A DNA stretch of 64,000 nucleotides from Actinokineospora diospyrosa (GTDB lineage Bacteria > Actinomycetota > Actinomycetes > Mycobacteriales > Pseudonocardiaceae). The DNA is taken from NCBI RefSeq assembly GCF_024171925.1, contig NZ_JAMTCO010000001.1, positions 186,001 to 250,000 of the forward strand, written 5' to 3'. The position numbers were made by a program, and so were the translations under genes. Position 1 is the first letter of the stretch; each line of letters begins with the position of its first letter. The notes beneath the pieces were generated by a model. The model searched no databases. It saw only the letters and a program-made list of their open reading frames with translations, and had not been told where the DNA came from. Positions 43,859-52,686 of the stretch are shown piece by piece.

Positions 43859-45765
43859 CCGCCGTGATCCGTTCGCTCCTGGTCGCCAACCGCGGTGAGA
43901 TCGCTCGCCGGGTGTTCCGCACCGGCCGCGCGCTCGGGCTGACCACCGTCGCCGTGTACTCCGACGCGGATGCCGACGCCCCGCACGTCGCCGAGGCCGA
44001 CACCGCGGTCCGCCTGCCCGGCGCCGCGCCCGCCGACACCTACCTGCGCGCCGACCTGCTCGTGCGGGCCGCGCTCGACGCCGGTGCCGACGCGGTGCAC
44101 CCCGGGTACGGGTTCCTCTCGGAGAACGCCGGGTTCGCCCGCGCCGTCCTCGACGCCGGGCTGACCTGGGTCGGGCCCGCGCCGGAGGTCACCGAGCAGA
44201 TGGGCTCGAAGATCGAGTCCAAGCGGCTGGTCGCGGCCGCCGGTGTGCCGATCCTGACCGAGGTCGATCCGGTGACCGAGGCAGACCTACCGGTGCTGAT
44301 CAAGGCATCGGCCGGTGGTGGAGGCCGGGGGATGCGGGTTGTGCGCGACCTGGCAGACCTAGAAGCCGAGTTGGCCACTGCTCGCTCGGAAGCTCTATCG
44401 GCCTTCGGCGACGCCACCGTGTTCTGTGAGCCCTACCTGAAGACCGGGCACCACATCGAGGTCCAAATCATGGCGGACCAATACGGCACGGTCTGGGCAG
44501 TCGGTGAGCGTGAGTGCTCTATTCAGCGCAGGCACCAGAAGGTGGTTGAGGAAGCGCCGTCGCCGCTGGTTGAGCGCACCGGTGGAATGCGCGACAGGTT
44601 GCTCGACGCCGCTAAAGCCGCCGCCAAGGCTGTTGGGTACACCGGAGCGGGCACCGTCGAGTTCCTCGCCGACGAGTCCGGCCGGTTCTACTTCCTGGAG
44701 ATGAACACCCGTCTGCAGGTAGAGCACCCTGTCACCGAGATGGTCACCGGTCTGGACTTGGTCCATCTACAGCTTGCCATCGCCGAAGGTGCACGCCTGC
44801 CGGATGAGCCTCCCGCGTCAACCGGGCATGCCATCGAAGTCCGCCTCTATGCCGAAGACCCTGCTAACGACTGGCGCCCACAAACAGGCACCTTGCACCG
44901 GTTCGAGATACCGACGGATAGCGTCCGACTCGACTCTGGTGTCGAGGCGGGCTCGGTCGTCGGCGTGCACTACGACCCCATGCTCGCCAAGGTGATCGCG
45001 TGGGCTCCGGACAGGGCTACCGCCGCGCGGATGCTCGCGGGTGCTCTTGTCCGGTCTCGCGTCCACGGCGTGCGCACCAACCGCGACCTGCTCGTCCAGG
45101 TGCTGCGCCACGACGCGTTCCTGGCGGGAGAAACCGACACCGCGTTCCTCACCCGCCACGACCTCACCGCGCCGCTGCTCGACCCCGACGCCGAGGCGCT
45201 CGCCGCGCTCGCCGCCGCCCTGGCCGACGCCGCGGCGAACCGGGCGGGTGCCCGGGTGCTGGGTCGGCTGCCGAGCGGGTGGCGCAATGTCGCCTCCCAG
45301 CCGCAGGTCAAGGTGTTCGGCGGGCACGAGGTCCACTACCGGGTGGACCGCGGCGACCTGGTCGGGTTCGGCGGCGTGCGCCTTGTCGAGGCCGGTCCCG
45401 ATCTGGTTCGGTTGTCGGTCGGGGGTGTGGTGCGCCGCTTCGACGTCGCCCGCGCCCCCGGGTGGTCCTTTGTGGATACAGCGGCGGGCTCGGTCGCGTT
45501 CGCCGTCCCGGAGCGGTTCCCCGACCCGGCGGCGCGCGTGGCCGCGGGCTCGCTGCTGGCGCCCATGCCGGGGACGGTCGTGCGGGTCGCAGTCGCCGCG
45601 GGGGACCAGGTGGCCGCCGGTCAGGCGCTGCTCTGGCTGGAGGCGATGAAGATGGAGCACCGGGTGGTCTCACCGGTGGCCGGTGTCGTCACCGAGCTGC
45701 CGGTAGCCCCAGGTGACCAGGTTGATGTGGGTCGGGTTCTGGCCGTCGTGGAGGAGGGGTCGTGA
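43855..45765 (+). CDS. Acyl-CoA carboxylase biotin carboxylase/BCCP (alpha) subunit
   Basis: The protein carboxylates biotin with ATP and bicarbonate and carries the biotin. From the N-terminus: biotin carboxylase PreATP domain (LLVANRGEIARRVFRT), ATP-grasp loop KASAGGGGRGMRVV, catalytic ECSIQRRHQKVVEEAPS, EMNTRLQVEHPVTE, a linker domain, and a C-terminal biotinyl domain with the Lys in EAMKMEHRV. The 636-residue length fits MCC/GCC alpha subunits. Codon bias weakens sharply between about 44270 and 45060. GTGA overlaps join it to genes on both sides. Confidence 0.93.
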   Translation: MTAVIRSLLVANRGEIARRVFRTGRALGLTTVAVYSDADADAPHVAEADTAVRLPGAAPADTYLRADLLVRAALDAGADAVHPGYGFLSENAGFARAVLDAGLTWVGPAPEVTEQMGSKIESKRLVAAAGVPILTEVDPVTEADLPVLIKASAGGGGRGMRVVRDLADLEAELATARSEALSAFGDATVFCEPYLKTGHHIEVQIMADQYGTVWAVGERECSIQRRHQKVVEEAPSPLVERTGGMRDRLLDAAKAAAKAVGYTGAGTVEFLADESGRFYFLEMNTRLQVEHPVTEMVTGLDLVHLQLAIAEGARLPDEPPASTGHAIEVRLYAEDPANDWRPQTGTLHRFEIPTDSVRLDSGVEAGSVVGVHYDPMLAKVIAWAPDRATAARMLAGALVRSRVHGVRTNRDLLVQVLRHDAFLAGETDTAFLTRHDLTAPLLDPDAEALAALAAALADAAANRAGARVLGRLPSGWRNVASQPQVKVFGGHEVHYRVDRGDLVGFGGVRLVEAGPDLVRLSVGGVVRRFDVARAPGWSFVDTAAGSVAFAVPERFPDPAARVAAGSLLAPMPGTVVRVAVAAGDQVAAGQALLWLEAMKMEHRVVSPVAGVVTELPVAPGDQVDVGRVLAVVEEGS

Positions 45766-46919
45766 GTTTCGTCGAGTCCGAGGAACGGCAGGCACTGCGT
45801 AAGGCGGTCGGGGACCTGGGGCGCAAGTACGGGCACGAGTACGTGCTCAAGGCCGCACGGTCCGGCGGCCACACCACCGAACTGTGGAACGAGGCGGGTA
45901 GGCTCGGCTACCTGGGCGTGAACGTGCCCGAAGAGTTCGGCGGTGGGGGAGGCGGCATCGGCGACCTCGCCGCCGTGTGCGAGGAGTTCGCCTCCGTTGG
46001 CGCTTCCTTGCTGCAGATGGTCGTATCGCCCGCCATCTGCGCCACCATCATCGCCCGGTATGGCACCGAGGAACAGAAGCAGCGCTGGTTACCTGGATTC
46101 GCTGACGGCACGGTGCGGATGGCGTTCGCGATCACCGAACCGGACGCGGGCTCCAACTCCCACCGCATCACTACGACCGCCCGCCGTGAAGGGGACGAGT
46201 GGCTCATCACCGGTCGTAAGGTCTACATCTCGTGCGTAGACGAGTCGCAGGCTGTCCTGGTCGTTAGCCGCACCGAGGACGCGAAGACCGGCAAGCTCAA
46301 GCCGGTGCTGTTCATCGTGCCGACCGACGCGCCCGGGGTCACCTACCAGCGCATCGAGATGGACATCGTCTCCCCCGACTACCAGTTCAGCGTGTTCCTC
46401 GACGACGTGCGGCTCCCGTCGGACGCTTTGGTCGGCTCCGAGGACGCCGCGCTGATGCAGCTGTTCGCGGGCCTCAACCCAGAGCGGATCATGGCCGCGT
46501 CCTTCGCCATCGGCATGGGCCGCTTCGCGCTGGACAAGGCCGTCGAGTACGCCAAGACCCGGCAGGTGTGGAAGGAGCCCATCGGCGCCCACCAGGCCGT
46601 CGCGCACCCGCTCGCCCAGGCCAGGATCGAACTGGACCTGGCCAAGCTGATGACCCAGAAGGCCGCCTGGCTCTACGACTCCGGCGACGACATGGCCGCG
46701 GGCGAGGCGGCGAACATGGCCAAGTACGCCGCGGGCGAGGCCGTCGTGCGCGCCGTCGACGCCGCCGTGCAAACCCACGGCGGCAACGGTCTGGCCAGCG
46801 AGTACGGTCTCGGTGCGCTCGTCGCGGCGTCCCGGCTGACCCGGATCGCCCCGGTGAGCCGCGAGATGATCCTGAACTTCATCGCGCAGTTCACACTGGG
46901 GCTGCCCAAGTCTTACTAG
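45762..46919 (+). CDS. Acyl-CoA dehydrogenase
   Basis: A second FAD acyl-CoA dehydrogenase of this regulon, 385 residues, with FAITEPDAGSNSHRITTTAR, GRKVYISCVDES, a middle beta domain and the C-terminal NGLASEYGLGALVAASRLTR in place of the more common HGGxGY-E-LxR-R pattern. It would act before or after the carboxylase step. It is coupled by GTGA to the alpha subunit and followed after 13 bases by the TetR gene. Confidence 0.9.
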   Translation: MSFVESEERQALRKAVGDLGRKYGHEYVLKAARSGGHTTELWNEAGRLGYLGVNVPEEFGGGGGGIGDLAAVCEEFASVGASLLQMVVSPAICATIIARYGTEEQKQRWLPGFADGTVRMAFAITEPDAGSNSHRITTTARREGDEWLITGRKVYISCVDESQAVLVVSRTEDAKTGKLKPVLFIVPTDAPGVTYQRIEMDIVSPDYQFSVFLDDVRLPSDALVGSEDAALMQLFAGLNPERIMAASFAIGMGRFALDKAVEYAKTRQVWKEPIGAHQAVAHPLAQARIELDLAKLMTQKAAWLYDSGDDMAAGEAANMAKYAAGEAVVRAVDAAVQTHGGNGLASEYGLGALVAASRLTRIAPVSREMILNFIAQFTLGLPKSY

Positions 46920-46932
46920 AGGAGGACCGGCG

Positions 46933-47535
46933 TTGGGTGAGGCAGTCCGCGAACCGCGCCAAGACCGCAGCCGGGCCACCCGCCAGCGGCTGCTGGAGGC
47001 GGCGGTGGACTGCCTCGCCGAGGTCGGGTGGACCGGGAGCACGGTCGCCGTGGTCGCCGAGCGCGCGGGCGTCTCCCGGGGCGCCGCGCAGCACCACTTC
47101 CCGACCCGCGAGGACCTCTTCACCGCCGCGATCGGCTACGTGACCGACCAACGGCTGGCGTTCCTGCGCTCAGCGCTGCCCACCCTCCCCCCGGGCCAAG
47201 ACCGCACGCGGTTCGTGGTCGAGGCCATTGGCGAGATGTACGCGGGCAAGCTGTTCAAAGCCGCCCTGCAGCTCTGGGTCGCCGCGGCCTCGGACGAGCA
47301 GTTGCTCGCCCAAGTGGTGCCGCTGGAGGCCAGGGTGGGTCGGGAAGCGCACCAGTTGACCGTGTTCGCCCTGGGAGCCGACGAGGCGGTCCCCGGTGTG
47401 CGGGAGGCCGTTCAGGCGACCCTGGACCTCGCCAGGGGCCTCGGTTTGGCCAACCTGCTCACCGACGACACCAAGCGCAGGCGGCGCGTGCTCGGTGAGT
47501 GGGCGATCGTCTTGGGCAGGACCCTGGACGGGTAG
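46933..47535 (+). CDS. TetR-family repressor of the acyl-CoA regulon
   Basis: The 200-residue protein has the HTH segment VAVVAERAGVSRGAAQHHFPTREDL (cited by AERAGVSRGAAQHHF) and an all-helical ligand domain. The TTG start at 46933 has GGAGGA 6-9 bases upstream. It is the last gene of the operon and the obvious candidate to bind the two TCAAGC-N6-GCTTGA operators at 37480 and 42211; an acyl-CoA intermediate is the likely inducer. Confidence 0.88.
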   Translation: MGEAVREPRQDRSRATRQRLLEAAVDCLAEVGWTGSTVAVVAERAGVSRGAAQHHFPTREDLFTAAIGYVTDQRLAFLRSALPTLPPGQDRTRFVVEAIGEMYAGKLFKAALQLWVAAASDEQLLAQVVPLEARVGREAHQLTVFALGADEAVPGVREAVQATLDLARGLGLANLLTDDTKRRRRVLGEWAIVLGRTLDG

Positions 47536-47669
47536 GCGCGCCACCGGTAGCCGTGGGTAGGCGGCCGGACGCGCCAGTGGTATGTCCGGTGAATAGCGCA
47601 GCTTCTTCCCACGTCGGGAAACGCCCTGGTAACGGCGCTAGCGTGAGCGGCCGACCGGGGAGGCGATCC

Positions 47670-48977
47670 ATGAAGAAGGCGGGCCTTGTCGCACTGGCGA
47701 TAACTCTGTTGGCGGGCTCTACCGCGGGGGCGGACCCGGTAGGGGCACCGACGTACCGGGAGTGGGCGGGGACTGGGATCGCCACGACCGAAGGGCTGTT
47801 CAACGGCCTGTCCGAGTCGGTTACCCGTAGCCGGACCAAGATAATCGGCTCTTACGACACCACCGGTAGCCCTACGATCACTCCTCGCGCGAACTGCGTC
47901 GTCCCGCGGACCCACACGATCGCCGCCAAGGACGGGTGCCTGCAGTTCGCCCGAGCCGGGACGTACAACACCATCACCGAAGACGCCGTGTACTTCCCCA
48001 TCGGGCTCGCGCCCATCACCTACGCGGCCGCCGAGAACACGATCGTCCCGAAGGACCTGCACACGCAGTACCTGGGCGCTCTCTATAAGTGCCAGATCCC
48101 GGACTCGCCCTACCAGCCGCTGTTGCCCCGGTACGGGTCCACCGTGCGCACCGAGTTCATCCGGACGATGTTCTGGAACGTCTCCGACGGACCAGACTTC
48201 ACGACCAGATTCCCGTGCATCAAGGACACGGTCAACGGCGTCCCGATCGAGGAGAACAACGGCGCGCAGTTGACGCTGCCCAACCAGTTGATCCCCTACG
48301 GCGTGCCCGGCTACCTGGCGCAACTCAACGGTCTTGTCCCCGGCAACAACGGTGGCGCCGGGATCGGACGATTGGACGAGATCTCCAGCGTCCGGATAGA
48401 CCCAGCGATCCCTGTTAGCGCCATCAGCTACGTCACGCACGAGAGCGGCAACCGAGACCTGACAGATGCTCAGCTAAAGAGGATCTACACCTGCCTGGAC
48501 CCCTCTTACAGTCCCGTGCTGCCCCAGTACGGATCGTGGGTGCGGCAGGGGTTCTTGGCCAAGGTCGGTATCCCGGACGGACCCGACCTGTCGACGACCT
48601 ACCCCTGCGTGCGCGACCAGGGTGTGGAGCACGACGACGCGACTGTGCTGACCCGGCCGGGCGCGATCGTCCCGTTCTCCGTCCAGTCCTATGTGGACCA
48701 GGTCAACACCCTGTTCGACGACACCAGGACCCGGACCCTGATCGGTCGGATAGGCGGGGTCAACCCGGTGGCTGGCAAGCGGACCCACCTGGGCCACGGC
48801 GTCTACGCGGTGGTGCCCAAAGCGCTTGCGACCAAGGCGGCGCCAGTCTTCGGTGAGGGCGGTCTGGTGTGCGCGCGGGGCGCGGTGCTGCGCTACTGGG
48901 GCTTCGTCGACGAACTCGGCTGCGGCCGCCCGTTCCCCGGCTCGCTCGACCCCAGGGCCCACCTGCCCCGGGGATGA
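47670..48977 (+). CDS. Secreted periplasmic-binding-fold (PstS-like) protein with an internal duplication
   Basis: A Sec signal peptide (MKKAGLVALAITLLAGSTAG) precedes a domain whose start (AGTGIATTEGLFNGL, later IGSYDTTGSPTI) resembles phosphate/anion-binding type 2 binding proteins. Within it, residues about 139-218 and 272-350 are repeats of one another: both have Y-x-C, LP-x-YGS-x-VR, DGPD-x-(T)T, PC and a closing QLN or QVN. Eight or so Cys are arranged in matching pairs, likely disulfides. GGGGAGG precedes the ATG. No ABC transporter genes are nearby. Length is 435 residues. Confidence 0.78.
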   Translation: MKKAGLVALAITLLAGSTAGADPVGAPTYREWAGTGIATTEGLFNGLSESVTRSRTKIIGSYDTTGSPTITPRANCVVPRTHTIAAKDGCLQFARAGTYNTITEDAVYFPIGLAPITYAAAENTIVPKDLHTQYLGALYKCQIPDSPYQPLLPRYGSTVRTEFIRTMFWNVSDGPDFTTRFPCIKDTVNGVPIEENNGAQLTLPNQLIPYGVPGYLAQLNGLVPGNNGGAGIGRLDEISSVRIDPAIPVSAISYVTHESGNRDLTDAQLKRIYTCLDPSYSPVLPQYGSWVRQGFLAKVGIPDGPDLSTTYPCVRDQGVEHDDATVLTRPGAIVPFSVQSYVDQVNTLFDDTRTRTLIGRIGGVNPVAGKRTHLGHGVYAVVPKALATKAAPVFGEGGLVCARGAVLRYWGFVDELGCGRPFPGSLDPRAHLPRG

Positions 48978-49290
48978 GGGTGGTTCCCGGTCCGGGCAAG
49001 GGACACCGGGCCGGGAACCGCCGTCGGGCCGGTGTCGCGACCGGACTCGCGCGGCCGTTCGGGGTGTCGCGGCCGGACTCCGTGGAGTCCGGCCGATCTT
49101 GTCGGTACGGTCGTCGATGACTGACGCGCGCCACCGGGCCCACACCCCCGCGAGGACCCGGTTTCGCGGCGGTGGGTTACCACGTGGCCGGTTGTGTGCA
49201 CTCTCCGTGAAGGAGACGACCTGGGGTGCCGCTACCGACGGGTGACGTGGCACCATCTCCGCACGCGCGGGGACCGGGAAGGACGCATCG
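48978..49290. other. Gene-free spacer with terminator-like hairpin
   Basis: The hairpin CCGGACTCC-GT-GGAGTCCGG (49073-49092) is the only clear element and may end the transcript of the secreted protein gene. Nearby GTGTCGCGACCGGACTC and GTGTCGCGGCCGGACTC form an imperfect direct repeat about 41 bases apart. No gene or RNA is recognised in the rest. Confidence 0.5.
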
Positions 49291-49809
49291 ATGAACAACC
49301 GGACCGAACAGATGGACGACCTGCAACTGGTCGCCCTGCCCACCGCTGTCGGGTGCACCGAGATGTTCGTGCGGTTCTCGGCGACCGAGTGGAACCTGCG
49401 CCCGATGCGCGACGCCGCCGCCCAAGCGGGCCGGGCACTGGCCGAGGCCGTCGTCGGCGCGGCGGACCCGGGCAACCCCGGCATGCTCACCGCGCGGATC
49501 CGGGTCGCCGGACCGGACCTGGTCATCGAGATCGAGACGCCGCGGGTGCTGCGCGTCCCGGCGATCCCGCACGGTCCGCGGGTGGGCGTCACCGAAGTGG
49601 GCGCCGGGCGTTATCTGCTGTGGGCGAGCCTCCCGTTGCCGGGCGGCATGAGCGCGTCTTCGGTGCCGCTGCCCCGGCGGCAGCGCAGGCCGTCGCCCGC
49701 GGCGGCGATCGAGGCGGCGCGCGACCCGCTCCCGGATGACGGTGATGACGTGATGCAGCGGATCCTGTTCGGCCTGGCCAAGAACCCCCAGGACCGGCAC
49801 CGCCGCTGA
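49291..49809 (+). CDS. Hypothetical protein, possibly degenerate histidine-kinase-type ATPase domain, 172 aa
   Basis: The N-terminal 105 residues (LVALPTAVGCTEMFVRFSAT, then a helix and strands TARIRVAGPDLVIEIE) resemble in layout the small ATP-binding anti-sigma-like proteins of actinomycetes, but the N-box Asn and G-box glycines are not evident. The rest is Arg/Pro-rich and disordered-looking. Its ribosome site is GGAAGGA. It lies 34 bases before the LacI regulator on the same strand. The family assignment is weak. Confidence 0.6.
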   Translation: MNNRTEQMDDLQLVALPTAVGCTEMFVRFSATEWNLRPMRDAAAQAGRALAEAVVGAADPGNPGMLTARIRVAGPDLVIEIETPRVLRVPAIPHGPRVGVTEVGAGRYLLWASLPLPGGMSASSVPLPRRQRRPSPAAAIEAARDPLPDDGDDVMQRILFGLAKNPQDRHRR

Positions 49810-49843
49810 CCACGGACGGTTGGGGCACGGGATCGGAGTGAGG

Positions 49844-50842
49844 ATGCGGGGATCGCAGGCCCCTACGTTGGAGGCGGTCGCGCGCGCGGCCGGGGTGTCC
49901 CGGTCGACGGTGTCGCGGGTGATCAACAACTTGCCCGGGGTGAGCAAGCGGGCGAAGCTGGCGGTGGACCGGGCCATCGCCGAACTGCGGTACGTGCCCA
50001 ACCAGGCCGCCCGCAACCTGGTCACCCGGCGGACCAACTCGATCGCGCTGGTCGTCTCCGAGCGCGGCGACCGGGTCTTCAGCGACCCCTTCTTCGCCAA
50101 GATCCTGCGCGGCGTCTACGCGGGGATGGCTGGGAGTCGTAGGCAGCTCGTACTGCTGATGGACCAAGACCGCGAAGACGGCGCCTTAGAGGCGTACCTC
50201 TGCGGCGGACACGTAGACGGTGCCGTGGTGGTCAGCCTCCACCGCGGTGATCCCCTCCCGGCCCGCCTCGTCGAGGCAGGCTTACCTGTCGTGCTCGTCG
50301 GCCGACCACTGGCTGACGTGAAGGTCCCTTACGTCGACTCGGACAACTTCACCGGTGCCGTCACCGCCGCCCGGCACCTCGTCAGCTCCGGTAGGCGCAA
50401 GATCGCGACGATCGCCGGTCCGCAAGACATGGCAGCGGGCGTGGACAGGCTCAACGGCTGGCAAGCAGGCATGGTCGAGCCCGCCGACCGCATCGCCCAC
50501 TCGGACTTCAGCGTCGAGGGCGGCGCCCGCGCGATGGCCGAACTCCTCGACAAATACCCCGACATCGACGGCGTGTTCGCGGCCGCGGACATTATTGCCG
50601 TAGGTGCGCTAAGGACCCTCGCCGAACACGGTAAGCGCGTACCCGATGACATAGCGCTAGTCGGCTTCGACGACTCCGTCCTCGCCACCACGACCGCGCC
50701 ACAACTGACCACGGTCCGCCAGGACGTGGAGGAGTTGGGGCGCACCACCACCTGGCACCTCTTGGCGCAGTTGGCCGGGGAGCAGGTCTTGCCGCCCTCG
50801 GTGCTGCTGCCAACGGCGCTGGTGGAGCGCTCGTCAACCTGA
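49844..50842 (+). CDS. LacI-family transcriptional regulator
   Basis: The N-terminal LacI HTH (TLEAVARAAGVSRSTVSRVI, hinge VPNQAARNLVTRRTNSIALV) is followed by a sugar-binding-type effector domain with GFDDSVLATTTAPQLTTVRQ, typical of the family. The ATG at 49844 (GGAG five bases upstream) gives 332 residues; eight more codons are open upstream. Two TTA codons occur in the middle. No sugar operon is adjacent, so its target is unknown; the palindromes just downstream are one possibility. Confidence 0.9.
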   Translation: MRGSQAPTLEAVARAAGVSRSTVSRVINNLPGVSKRAKLAVDRAIAELRYVPNQAARNLVTRRTNSIALVVSERGDRVFSDPFFAKILRGVYAGMAGSRRQLVLLMDQDREDGALEAYLCGGHVDGAVVVSLHRGDPLPARLVEAGLPVVLVGRPLADVKVPYVDSDNFTGAVTAARHLVSSGRRKIATIAGPQDMAAGVDRLNGWQAGMVEPADRIAHSDFSVEGGARAMAELLDKYPDIDGVFAAADIIAVGALRTLAEHGKRVPDDIALVGFDDSVLATTTAPQLTTVRQDVEELGRTTTWHLLAQLAGEQVLPPSVLLPTALVERSST

Positions 50843-50902
50843 TCGCAACCGGGCTGCGTACCCAGTTGCCACTTTTCAATACACCGATTACCGGAACTCA
50901 CC

Positions 50903-50969
50903 GATAAGAGTGGTATCTGGCGGCCGAGTTGCGCCCTCTTATCTCACGATAAGGTCACGTTCATAACGT
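50903..50969. promoter_or_regulatory. Cluster of palindromes before a structured leader
   Basis: GATAAGAG (50903-50910) pairs with CTCTTATC (50936-50943). CTTATC-TCAC-GATAAG (50938-50953) is a perfect small hairpin or operator, and ACGTT-CAT-AACGT (50957-50969) another. The repeated GATAAG half-sites in both orientations suggest a protein-binding control region for the gene at 51061. Confidence 0.5.
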
Positions 50970-51041
50970 CGGTGGGGGTCAAATCCGATGCAACCCCGTG
51001 AGGGGGTCGAGCATCTGAGGTGTTGACCCGATACGCCACCG
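50970..51041 (+). ncRNA. Candidate cis-regulatory structured RNA (5' leader)
   Basis: Four nested, perfectly paired helices occur in order: CGGTGG/CCACCG (50970-50975 with 51036-51041), GGGTCAA/TTGACCC (50976-50982 with 51023-51029), GATGC/GCATC (50987-50991 with 51011-51015), and CCCC/GGGG closing a GTGA loop of GNRA type (50994-51005). Single-stranded internal segments separate them. The leader ends 19 bases before the start codon of the 86-residue protein, with the AAGGGGG ribosome site between. It does not match any riboswitch class I can recall, and the sequence alone does not show that it is transcribed. Confidence 0.5.
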
Positions 51042-51060
51042 CCAAGGGGGATGACAAGCC

Positions 51061-51321
51061 ATGAGTGAGCCTGCCGATCAGCTGAGCCACCGGGCCCGCG
51101 CCATGCTGCGCGCGGTCGCCGAGGGCCGGGGACACCTGGCCAGCGGCAGCGAGCCCGACCTCTACATCGACGGCGTCCCGTGCTGCGACCAGTTCACCGC
51201 ACACCTGCTCACCCACGACGGCCTGGTCACCGGCCCGCACGGCCGCTTCGGCGAGTTGGTCCCCGCGACCCTCACCGCCGCTGGCTCGGCCGCCCTGGGC
51301 ACCGCGGTTCTCGCGGCTTGA
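51061..51321 (+). CDS. Small hypothetical protein, 86 aa
   Basis: The protein (MSEPADQLSHRARAMLRAVA, then SEPDLYIDGVPCCDQFTAHLL) has a helical N-terminus and a short beta part with a CC pair. It appears to be a compact cytoplasmic protein of unknown role. A ribosome site (AAGGGGGATGA) precedes the ATG, behind the structured leader at 50970-51041. A hairpin terminator follows 18 bases after the stop. Confidence 0.75.
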   Translation: MSEPADQLSHRARAMLRAVAEGRGHLASGSEPDLYIDGVPCCDQFTAHLLTHDGLVTGPHGRFGELVPATLTAAGSAALGTAVLAA

Positions 51322-51339
51322 CGTTCGCGGCGCGCCCGT

Positions 51340-51366
51340 CGGCCGGGTGAAGCACTTCCCCGGCCG
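51340..51366 (+). terminator. Hairpin terminator after the 86-residue protein gene
   Basis: Perfect arms CGGCCGGG and CCCGGCCG (8 bases each) surround an 11-base loop, 18 bases after the stop codon. Confidence 0.65.
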
Positions 51367-51383
51367 CGCACGATCATCACCAG

Positions 51384-52601
51384 GTGATCGAGCGCGCTGA
51401 ACCCGACCCGCCGGTGAGCCCGGACCGGACCGGGCTGCCGACCCCGTTGACCAAGCGCTTCCTGGCCACGGTCGCGGTGGCGATCGTCCTGCTGACCGCC
51501 GCCGCGATCGGGGCGCTGCTGTGGCTGGGCCGGGGCGGCAACAGCACCGCTCTCGAGGCGGTGAAGATCGGCCTCACCGTCGGCCTCGGTGGCGGCGGCG
51601 CGTTCGCGCTCTTCCTGGCTTGGCGACGCCAGCAATCCACCGACATCGCCCTCCAGCAGAAGCGCGACGACCAAGCGCACCAGGACCGCGTCCACGCCCA
51701 CGAGCGGCAGGTGGCCGTCGATGCTCGCGAGGACGCGAAGGCGCGCCGGATTACGGAGCTGTACACCAAGGCGAGCGACCAACTCGGCTCCGACAAGGCT
51801 GCCGTCCGACTTGCAGGCCTCTACGCCCTGGAACGTCTCGCCCAGGACAACGCCGACGACCCACACCTACGCCAGACTGTGGTCAACGTCTGGTGCGCGT
51901 ACCTCCGCATGCCTTACACCCCGCCTGGCAAGTTGGACGAGGTGGAACGCCGCGAAGCCCTCCAGGAACGCGAGGTCCGACTCGCCGCCCAACGCGTTCT
52001 GGCCACCCACCTGCGCCCTGGGTCTGATCTTGACGCCCCTCTCCCGACCTACTGGCCCGCCATCGTCATCGACCTCGCTGGTGCCACCCTCATCAACTTT
52101 GACTTCGCTGACTGCCACGTCGCTACTGCCACCTTCATTACCGCCACGTTCACCGGCTCCACCACCTTTCGGAACGCGCGGACCACAGGCACAGTCTCGT
52201 TCGATGGAGCGGAGTTCGGCGGGGACGTGTGGTTCCGCGGGATGCGGTTCGGTGGGGACGCGATGTTCATCCGGGCGGTGTTCGACGGGGCCGTGAGCTT
52301 CGGTCGGGCGGTGTTCGATGGGTACGCGGGATTCGGTGGAGCGTGGTTCAACGGTGAAGCGGGGTTCGGTGGGGTGCGGTTCGGTGGGGATGCGTGGTTC
52401 CGTGAGGCACGGTTCATAACTAACGCGGCGTTCGGCAGAGCGATGGTCCGCATCGTCCCGAAGGGCGCGCTTGGCGGGGCCAAGTCACGTCTGGACCATT
52501 GGCCATCGGGGTGGATTGTGGAGGACGTGGCGCGGTCGGTGGATGATCAGGAAGGGGAGTGGATGAGGATAGTCCCGGTCGTGCTTCCGATGGATCCATA
52601 G
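51384..52601 (+). CDS. Membrane pentapeptide-repeat protein
   Basis: Two N-terminal membrane spans (about residues 26-48 and 62-82) precede a charged helical region (QKRDDQAHQDRVHAHERQ) and a C-terminal right-handed beta-helix of pentapeptide repeats (residues about 240-355, units such as AVFDG, ARFIT, AWFNG, VRFGG, with F central every fifth position). Such proteins scaffold membrane complexes; a catalytic role is not evident. The frame starts at GTG 51384 without a clear ribosome site. Length is 405 residues. Total repeat count is around 20 units. Confidence 0.82.
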   Translation: MIERAEPDPPVSPDRTGLPTPLTKRFLATVAVAIVLLTAAAIGALLWLGRGGNSTALEAVKIGLTVGLGGGGAFALFLAWRRQQSTDIALQQKRDDQAHQDRVHAHERQVAVDAREDAKARRITELYTKASDQLGSDKAAVRLAGLYALERLAQDNADDPHLRQTVVNVWCAYLRMPYTPPGKLDEVERREALQEREVRLAAQRVLATHLRPGSDLDAPLPTYWPAIVIDLAGATLINFDFADCHVATATFITATFTGSTTFRNARTTGTVSFDGAEFGGDVWFRGMRFGGDAMFIRAVFDGAVSFGRAVFDGYAGFGGAWFNGEAGFGGVRFGGDAWFREARFITNAAFGRAMVRIVPKGALGGAKSRLDHWPSGWIVEDVARSVDDQEGEWMRIVPVVLPMDP

Positions 52602-52686
52602 CCACGCGACGGTTGTCTCGGACAGCGTGCTGTCTTGCGCCGAGGCATGATCGCGACCTCGATCATGCCTTGGTTGGCGTGGTCGG

